This document shows positions 59,014-64,000 of a DNA stretch of 64,000 nt, in pieces (position 1 is the first letter of the stretch; each line of letters starts with the position of its first letter). This DNA is from Rhizobium sp. AC27/96. Its GTDB lineage: Bacteria; Pseudomonadota; Alphaproteobacteria; Rhizobiales; Rhizobiaceae. A program made the position numbers and the translations under genes. A model generated the notes under the pieces. It saw only the letters and a list, made by a program, of their open reading frames with translations. It did not search any database and was not told where the DNA came from. The DNA is taken from NCBI RefSeq assembly GCF_001692325.1, contig NZ_LXKN01000066.1, forward strand, positions 186,001 through 250,000, read 5' to 3'.

Positions 59014-59958
59014 TTATTCGCGTGAGATTTCGGATGGCTTTCCTGCGTGAAATGCGATCTCATCAAGATATTCTTCAAAGTATCTGCGGGCGATGATCGA
59101 TGTCATCGAAAAGCTGCGCCGCGGATCGACGATCAGCGAAAGCACCATTGGCGGCAGACCGGCATCATCTATGCGGGCATAGTGCAATCCACCCTCGTGT
59201 TCGAGGGGCGTGCCCGAGGCTATGGCCGTTACACCGAAACCGCAGCCTTCACGCACCATGGAACGCATCAGCGCCAGGCTATTGGTCGTCAGGACGGGCT
59301 GAAATCTGGTGTTGATACGCGCCGCGGCGATATCGACAACATCGCGCAGGTGACTGCTGGCATCGGGAACGATCGTCGGTCTCTTGAAGAATTCGTCCAT
59401 GGATATGCGATCCGGCTGCTCCGCACCCGCGGCGCTCGGCAGGATCGCCACGAGCTGGAAGTCAGTCGAGCGCGTGACGATGACCCCGGGCAGGGGCAGG
59501 GGGCTGAATGTCAGCCCGAAGTCTGCCCCTCCCTCCCTGACCAGTTGGCGCACGCGGTCTGATTCGACCACCGTGACTGAATTTCGGATGCGGGGATGAT
59601 CCTTCATGAAGCGCGCGATTACCGCAGGCAGAAAGTCGGGTGCTGTTTCCTGGGAGGCGGCGATTTTGACCTCGCCGCGGCGAAGTCCTTTCAATTCCTC
59701 GATCTCGGATTTGATCCGGGACAGATCCTTGTTCCATTCTCGGTAGCCGTTGACGAGCAATTCGCCCGCCGAAGTCAACCGCATCCCGCGCGGCAGGCGC
59801 TCGAACAGGGGAACGCCGAACTCCTCTTCGGCGCCGATAAGCTGTTTATTGATGGCCGAGGCCGACACATTCAGCTTCTCCGCGGCTTTCCGGATCGAGC
59901 CGCGATTGGCGATCTCATCGAGGTAATGTGCGAAGCGGGAAAACAGGAGCCTGCTCAT
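59014..59958 (-). CDS. LysR-family transcriptional regulator
   Basis: A 314-residue LysR protein. The helix-turn-helix is RGSIRKAAEKLNVSASAINK, with EEFGVPLFERLPRGMRLTSA after it. The effector-binding domain follows (VKIAASQETAPDFLPAVIAR). It diverges from the phosphoribosyltransferase-ECF cluster with a 131-bp gap, the likely target. Its upstream region (59975-60030) is repeated in inverted form at 58701-58756, on the other side of the gene. The ligand may be a nucleobase or related compound, by context only. Confidence 0.85.
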   Translation of the reverse strand: MSRLLFSRFAHYLDEIANRGSIRKAAEKLNVSASAINKQLIGAEEEFGVPLFERLPRGMRLTSAGELLVNGYREWNKDLSRIKSEIEELKGLRRGEVKIAASQETAPDFLPAVIARFMKDHPRIRNSVTVVESDRVRQLVREGGADFGLTFSPLPLPGVIVTRSTDFQLVAILPSAAGAEQPDRISMDEFFKRPTIVPDASSHLRDVVDIAAARINTRFQPVLTTNSLALMRSMVREGCGFGVTAIASGTPLEHEGGLHYARIDDAGLPPMVLSLIVDPRRSFSMTSIIARRYFEEYLDEIAFHAGKPSEISRE

Positions 59959-59974
59959 TCGGGAGGTATGCCTC

Positions 59975-60030
59975 GTTGAAGAAAAGGAAACGCACCGGAC
60001 GAATTTTTCTGTTTGTAAAAATTGTGTGAC
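59975..60030 (-). repeat. Arm B of a 56-bp inverted repeat, in the lysR upstream region
   Basis: Starts 17 bp upstream of the lysR start codon and ends 60 bp before the phosphoribosyltransferase start. Because one copy lies in the divergent promoter region, the conserved sequence may be a LysR binding region rather than a mobile element. Confidence 0.75.
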
Positions 60031-60089
60031 CTAGTGTCTACTAAGACAGTAATTTGAATGCAAACACCGATGGCACGAAGGCCGCGATC

Positions 60090-60803
60090 ATGTATCTGGA
60101 GACCCCGCAAACCTATCAGATCAAGATTGCCGGCGAAAACTTCAATCTGCCAATTATCCAGCTCAATGATCGGCGAGCCATTGCATTGCTGATGGTCATC
60201 GACATGGGAATCCGGTTTGGCGACATTGTCGGCGATGCGCTTGCTCAGCATTTTGCGCAGACGCAGCCGGACATAGTGGTAGGCAGCGCCACCTTGGGCG
60301 TTCCGGTCGCCATCGAGGTCTCACGGCGCCTTGGCATCGACAAATATGTCGTATTGCAGAAGTCGCCGAAATTTCATCTTGCCGACGCGCTGGTGGAGGA
60401 TGTGCGTTCCATCACGACTGCAGTGCCTCAGCGTCTTCTGCTCGATCGCCGTTCGATCGCCCTGCTGCAGGGCAGGCGCGTTCTCGTTGTCGATGATGTC
60501 ATTGCCACCGGTTCCAGCATGGCAGCGGCAATCAGGCTCGTGCGGCGAGCCGGAGGACACATAGTTGGCGCTGGCGCCATCCTGACCGAGGGCCACACAT
60601 GGCGAGACCTGCTCGGCGATGACGCCAGATTGGTGACCAGCCTGGGTCATATTCCTCAGTTCGACATTATCGACGGCGTGGCCACACCGGATAGCGCGAC
60701 CGAGAAAAATGCCTGGATTGGTGAACAGGTTTCGAGCGTCAGGGGTTTGCCGCAAGCCCGGCGGGCACGCTCTGCAGCCGCAAAAAGCGTGGCGGGAATG
60801 TAA
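60090..60803 (+). CDS. Type I phosphoribosyltransferase, purine PRTase-like
   Basis: A 237-residue PRTase. The PRPP-binding motif is RVLVVDDVIATGSSMAAAIR, with Asp-Asp and the TGSS phosphate loop. GSATLGVPVAIEVSRRLGID forms the first loop, and the hood region LQKSPKFHLADALVEDVRS resembles adenine/xanthine PRTases. Such enzymes attach ribose-5-phosphate to a nucleobase. The ATG at 60090 is preferred over a TTG at 60054. An ECF importer follows 354 bp downstream on the same strand, suggesting import and salvage of a purine-like base. Confidence 0.8.
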   Translation: MYLETPQTYQIKIAGENFNLPIIQLNDRRAIALLMVIDMGIRFGDIVGDALAQHFAQTQPDIVVGSATLGVPVAIEVSRRLGIDKYVVLQKSPKFHLADALVEDVRSITTAVPQRLLLDRRSIALLQGRRVLVVDDVIATGSSMAAAIRLVRRAGGHIVGAGAILTEGHTWRDLLGDDARLVTSLGHIPQFDIIDGVATPDSATEKNAWIGEQVSSVRGLPQARRARSAAAKSVAGM

Positions 60804-60846
60804 GCATGGCGCCGACGTTTTGCCTGCATCATCCCGTCATGGTCAT

Positions 60847-60881
60847 GGACCAATCTGGGTATATTTGCATTGGATTGGTCC
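60847..60881. repeat. 9-bp inverted repeat with 17-base loop after the PRTase gene
   Basis: GGACCAATC (60847-60855) and GATTGGTCC (60873-60881) are perfectly complementary. It could be a weak terminator for the PRTase transcript or a protein site. There is no T-run. Confidence 0.45.
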
Positions 60882-61122
60882 GCTGAAATTCAACCGACTA
60901 AATCACACTTTAAATACAATCTGGAATGGTTTTCGTGATTTGCATTTCCTATAAGTCGCTTACGTCCTGGAAAGCGCGTTCTTTGGATTGCCAATCGCTT
61001 CCCATGACTGAAGAAACCCGAGAAAGCTGGGGCATCTCAAGAGGAGGAATTCCCAGGATGTCACTTCGGGACCAAATATGCGTCCGACTCATCACGGAGA
61101 GCCGTTCCAGCCGACTTTCAGG

Positions 61123-61136
61123 AATTTCCGGAAATT
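61123..61136. promoter_or_regulatory. Perfect palindrome before the ECF operon
   Basis: AATTTCCGGAAATT, 14 bp and fully self-complementary, ends 21 bp before the ATG of the ECF substrate-binding subunit. It is a candidate operator that would sit on or near the transcription start. Confidence 0.5.
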
Positions 61137-61157
61137 ACTTTCAAAGGGGCAAGAAAC

Positions 61158-61730
61158 ATGCAGCAAGCGACCGCGTCTCAGACTGACGGCAATACTCTCT
61201 TTCCCATCGTGCTTTCGATCGTGGCGGCTGCCGCCACGGGCGTGCTGTGGGCTTATGCCAATCCAATCCAGCTCGTGCCCGGCGTCATCCAGTGGCGCAT
61301 TTTCGCGTTTCTGCCGCCGGTGATCGGCATCCTGCTCGGCTGGCGCAGCGGCTTCATCTGCGGCTATCTCGGCACCATCGTCTGGTCGCTTCTGGCCGGC
61401 ACGTTCATCCCTGCGCATTCGCTCATCGTCGACGGCATCATGGTCGGCCTGACCGGCCTTGTGCCGGGGCTCCTCTTCGATCCCGCCAGGACTGTCTTTG
61501 ATCGTCTGGCACTGATCAAGATCGCCGTGGCTTGCCTTGTTGTCGGTCTGGTGATGGTGGTGGCTGTGTCCGCGAGCCTTGCCTATCTCGGGATTTTCCC
61601 GTTCTGGTGGGGTTTTGGTTATCTCGGCCTGTCCGACATCGTCCCGATGGTCATCGGCACGCCGCTTCTGATCATCCCGGCAATGAAAATTCTGAAGAGT
61701 GCGCATCCGGCCGGCTTCAAGCGTTTCTGA
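61158..61730 (+). CDS. ECF transporter, substrate-specific (S) component
   Basis: A 190-residue membrane protein with about six hydrophobic segments, including PIVLSIVAAAATGVLWAYAN, GILLGWRSGFICGYLGTIVW and AYLGIFPFWWGFGYLGLSDI. This is the size and pattern of ECF S-components, which bind a vitamin or nucleobase and dock on the EcfAT module. AAAGGGG precedes the ATG. The two ATPase and transmembrane genes follow directly. The ligand is open; a PRTase upstream points to a base such as a purine or pyrimidine. Confidence 0.82.
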   Translation: MQQATASQTDGNTLFPIVLSIVAAAATGVLWAYANPIQLVPGVIQWRIFAFLPPVIGILLGWRSGFICGYLGTIVWSLLAGTFIPAHSLIVDGIMVGLTGLVPGLLFDPARTVFDRLALIKIAVACLVVGLVMVVAVSASLAYLGIFPFWWGFGYLGLSDIVPMVIGTPLLIIPAMKILKSAHPAGFKRF

Positions 61731-61749
61731 ACCCGATCTGGATCAACAA

Positions 61750-63273
61750 GTGCTCAATATTGCAAATCTGACGATCGGTTTCGGCGGTCCTGTACCGGTG
61801 CTTGCCGAAGCCAATTGTACGCTTGACGAGGGGCAGCGCCTTCTCGTCTGTGGCGAAGCCGGCAGCGGCAAGTCGACGCTGCTCGGCGTTGCCGCCGGCC
61901 TGATCCCGCGTCTCATCCACGCTGCCGAATTCTCCGGCCGCGTGGAGCTCGCGGGCCGTCCGCTCCTCTCTTTTACCAAGAAAGAGCTGTTCGGCACGAT
62001 CGGTTTCGTGTCGCAAAATAGCGAAGACCAGCTTTGGGACATCTGCGTCGAGGATGTCATCGCCTTTCCCTTGGAGAACAGGGGCGTCGAGCGAAGCGCA
62101 ATCCGCAACCGGCTTGCCGAGCTCATTGCGGAATTCGAACTCGAGGAACTTCTGGGCCGTCGCGTGCTGACGCTTTCGGGTGGCGAACGGAGAATGGTCA
62201 CCATTGCCGCAGCGCTGGCTTCGAACCCGAAAATCCTGGTGCTGGACGAGCCCACGACCGGGCTTGATCCCGCCGCCCGCATGCGGCTTTCCAATATCCT
62301 GCAGAAGGTGTCCGGCAGCGTTTCGACCCTGTTGATCTCGGAGCAGGACCCTCTGGCACTCTATTCCGTGATCGACAGCATCGCTTTGCTGCATGGGGGC
62401 AATGTTTCTCCCAGCATGCCGCCAAAGACCGTTCTGACACAGGATGCAGCCTGGGTCGAAGCCGGTATTTTGCCACCGATGCGTGCCCGGCCTGAACGAC
62501 AGACCAGCGAGACTGGCCGGCCGCTGTTGACTGTTTCGGGGCTGACCAGCCAGCTTGCCCGGTCTCGCGGAAACCCGGTGCTGAAGGATGTAAATTTCGA
62601 TGTCCGTGCCGGAGAGGTGCTTGCGCTCATCGGCCGCAACGGCGCCGGAAAGACGACGCTGTTCAAATCGATCCTCGGGCTTCTGAAAGCCACTTCCGGC
62701 TCGATCCTCTTCGACGGCACGAATGCGAATGAATGGTCCGTCGCCGCACGAGCCCGCAAGATAGCCTATATCCCGCAAAACATGCGCCACATTCTGTTCA
62801 ACATGAGCGTGCTCGGCGAAGTGATCTTTGCCATCACGGCTTCGAGCGCTTCCTCGAACGATCCGGCGGTGATCGAACGTGCCAAGGCTGCGCTCGCGCG
62901 CTACGGGCTCTCCGACCTCGCCGAGGCCAATCCCTTTGCACTGTCAGCCCGTCAGCAAGCGTTGTTGGGGCTGGCTTGCGCCGATGCAACCGGCGCGCTT
63001 GTCGCCATCATCGACGAGCCGCTGTTGAGCAGGGACATCAAGGGTCGGCAGATGCTGGAGCTCTTCATCTCGTCAATGCAGTCCTCGGGACGTGCGGTCA
63101 TGTTGATCTCGCACGATCTGGAACTGGTCGATGATCTGGCCACGCGCCTGATGATCCTCGACAATGGCAAGATCGCATTCGAGGGAACCTCAGAAGACGG
63201 ATGGCAAAGCGACACCTTCCGCTCTCTCGGATGGCAAGCGCCCTATGATATGACCGCGTGGAGCATGGCATGA
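61750..63273 (+). CDS. ECF transporter energising ATPase, two fused ABC domains (EcfAA')
   Basis: A 507-residue protein with two tandem ATPase domains. Walker A motifs are GEAGSGKST and GRNGAGKTT. The first signature is LSGGERRMVTIAAAL with Walker B ILVLDEPTTGLD. The second domain is degenerate at the signature (LSARQQALLGLACA) but keeps a Walker B-like region (LVAIIDEPLLSRD). The GTG at 61750 is 19 bp after the S-component stop; it lacks a strong ribosome site. It energises the ECF importer. The stop overlaps the EcfT start. Confidence 0.85.
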   Translation: MLNIANLTIGFGGPVPVLAEANCTLDEGQRLLVCGEAGSGKSTLLGVAAGLIPRLIHAAEFSGRVELAGRPLLSFTKKELFGTIGFVSQNSEDQLWDICVEDVIAFPLENRGVERSAIRNRLAELIAEFELEELLGRRVLTLSGGERRMVTIAAALASNPKILVLDEPTTGLDPAARMRLSNILQKVSGSVSTLLISEQDPLALYSVIDSIALLHGGNVSPSMPPKTVLTQDAAWVEAGILPPMRARPERQTSETGRPLLTVSGLTSQLARSRGNPVLKDVNFDVRAGEVLALIGRNGAGKTTLFKSILGLLKATSGSILFDGTNANEWSVAARARKIAYIPQNMRHILFNMSVLGEVIFAITASSASSNDPAVIERAKAALARYGLSDLAEANPFALSARQQALLGLACADATGALVAIIDEPLLSRDIKGRQMLELFISSMQSSGRAVMLISHDLELVDDLATRLMILDNGKIAFEGTSEDGWQSDTFRSLGWQAPYDMTAWSMA

Positions 63274-63950
63274 CGCGGCTTCACGAGCTCAATTTTTTCA
63301 TCAAGCTGGGAATTGCCTTCATCATCATGCTGGCTGCCTGGTTTGCTCCGGATTGGCGCTTCGGCCTGCCCCTTGCGCTTGTCTGCCTGTTTCTTTTGTG
63401 GGTGCTGAAGGTTCCCGGTCTTCGCGGCTACCTCAAGGGCGCCGCTCTGCTCACCGGCATGGTCATAGCGAGTTGGATGATCAATCTGTGGCTACAGGGC
63501 CTTTCGACGCCTCAAGCCCTGTCTGTCGCCATCGCGATGGCGGCAAGGCTGGTCACGACGACCGCAGCCTTCTACTTCGTCATGGAGACGAGTTCTCCGG
63601 GCGCGATATTGGCCGCGTCAAGTGCTGCGCGGCTGCCGCCCATCGCCACACTTGTTCTCTCGCTGACCTTCGGTGTTATCCCGATGTTGCGGGATGATTT
63701 CGAGCGTATCGCGGATGCCCAGCGTTCCCGCGGGATGGAGATAGACGACGTCAGTCTGCCCACGAAGATGCGCTTCGCGCTGGCGCGCGGCATTCCGCTG
63801 CTTGTTCAGGCGATCCGCATGGCGCATGCAATTTCGTTTTCCCTCACCCTCTATGGGTATGATCTGAAACACAAGCGAACAACCTGGCGAGAGGTCGGCC
63901 TGATGGTCGAGCAGCGCCTCAGCATGAAGGATAGAGCCAATGACCTCTGA
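63270..63950 (+). CDS. ECF transporter transmembrane component (EcfT)
   Basis: A 226-residue membrane protein with about five hydrophobic segments. The cytoplasmic coupling region ERIADAQRSRGMEIDD holds the conserved A-R-G motif, and a second lies in ALARGIPLLVQAIRMAHAIS. The start overlaps the ATPase stop by four bases (ATGA), and the 3' end overlaps the next gene by 11 bp. It anchors the S-component and ATPase dimer in the membrane. Confidence 0.87.
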   Translation: MTRLHELNFFIKLGIAFIIMLAAWFAPDWRFGLPLALVCLFLLWVLKVPGLRGYLKGAALLTGMVIASWMINLWLQGLSTPQALSVAIAMAARLVTTTAAFYFVMETSSPGAILAASSAARLPPIATLVLSLTFGVIPMLRDDFERIADAQRSRGMEIDDVSLPTKMRFALARGIPLLVQAIRMAHAISFSLTLYGYDLKHKRTTWREVGLMVEQRLSMKDRANDL

Positions 63951-64000
63951 AACCATGGAGCCAAGAACGGGGCAGAACTGGAGCGTCGATGTTTCCGGCT
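63940..64000 (+). CDS. Start of a further gene in the ECF operon, cut by the window edge
   Basis: An ATG at 63940 opens a frame that stays open to the end of the window (MTSETMEPRTGQNWSVDVSG, 20 residues). It overlaps the EcfT gene by 11 bp, as usual for a translationally coupled partner. Too little is present to recognise a family. Confidence 0.4.
   Translation, partial: MTSETMEPRTGQNWSVDVSG

Larger units (their letters stand above)
60804..61157. other. 354-bp region between PRTase and ECF genes
   Basis: No convincing gene. Contains a GGACCAATC/GATTGGTCC hairpin (60847-60881) soon after the PRTase stop and the AATTTCCGGAAATT palindrome (61123-61136) near the ECF start. I tested it by eye for known riboswitch cores and recognised none. 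Confidence 0.5.

Noticed and set aside
58701..60030. The inverted repeat as ends of an insertion sequence
   Set aside because: The DNA between the arms encodes an ordinary LysR protein, no transposase is present and no target duplication is visible.
60926..61186. Open frame of 86 codons upstream of the ECF S-component
   Set aside because: No family features and it overlaps the true start of the S-component gene in another frame; more likely leader DNA.

Overview
The window looks like a chromosomal or large-replicon segment of a rhizobial alphaproteobacterium (Rhizobium/Agrobacterium group). It is GC-rich, densely packed with solute-uptake and catabolic operons, and has small alphaproteobacterial families (DUF6894-like and DUF1328 proteins) and an EcfG-type stress promoter. 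I see no rRNA, tRNA, CRISPR array, insertion sequence or phage gene.

Layout. 1-7 kb: a truncated hydantoinase/carbamoylase, MarR with GNAT, an Fsr-type exporter with a divergent AraC regulator, a LysE exporter and an ACS-family MFS carrier. 7-8.5 kb: two tandem paralogous small proteins followed by a TetR regulator. 8.7-15.7 kb: a 2-aminoethylphosphonate (AEP) unit, phnSTUV transporter - LysR - FAD oxidase - phnX. Here the oxidase seems to replace the transaminase PhnW. 15.8-20 kb: an orphan protein, then LacI / Fe(II)-2OG dioxygenase / SDR. 20-30.8 kb: a C-P lyase-like system (phnGHIJKLM) with a PfkB kinase, a UgpABE-like ABC importer without its own ATPase, and a PhnF-type GntR regulator. 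30.8-36 kb: a CDF transporter, AraC, a P450-ferredoxin pair, a hypothetical gene and an SDR. 36-41 kb: a hybrid histidine kinase, a KaiC homologue, a DUF1328 membrane peptide and a TetR. 41-49.3 kb: an Opp/Dpp-type importer flanked by two flavin monooxygenases. 49.5-57.2 kb: a ROK regulator, an M20 hydrolase, two tandem binding proteins, a CUT2 permease, a YhfX-like PLP enzyme and an ATPase. 57.4-64 kb: two small proteins, a LysR gene bordered by inverted copies of its upstream region, a phosphoribosyltransferase, an ECF importer, and the start of one more gene.

The main result is the 20-30.8 kb system. Its PhnJ aligns without gaps to E. coli PhnJ, from recall, across the C-terminal domain. 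All four cysteines that bind the radical-SAM [4Fe-4S] cluster or form the catalytic thiyl radical are replaced (T247, R250, L272, G278). Only one cysteine remains in 303 residues. The interface zinc ligands in PhnI and PhnJ and the PhnK/PhnL ATPase motifs are retained. Three pairs of an ATYCGRAT palindrome, spaced 19-21 bp, lie upstream of phnG, the binding-protein gene and the PhnF-like gene, which ties the importer, kinase and Phn complex into one candidate regulon. The genes for phosphonate import (phnCDE) and for the late C-P lyase steps (phnN, phnP) are absent here. I infer a C-P lyase-derived machine that no longer does radical C-P cleavage and that serves an imported sugar-like or polyol-phosphate-like substrate.
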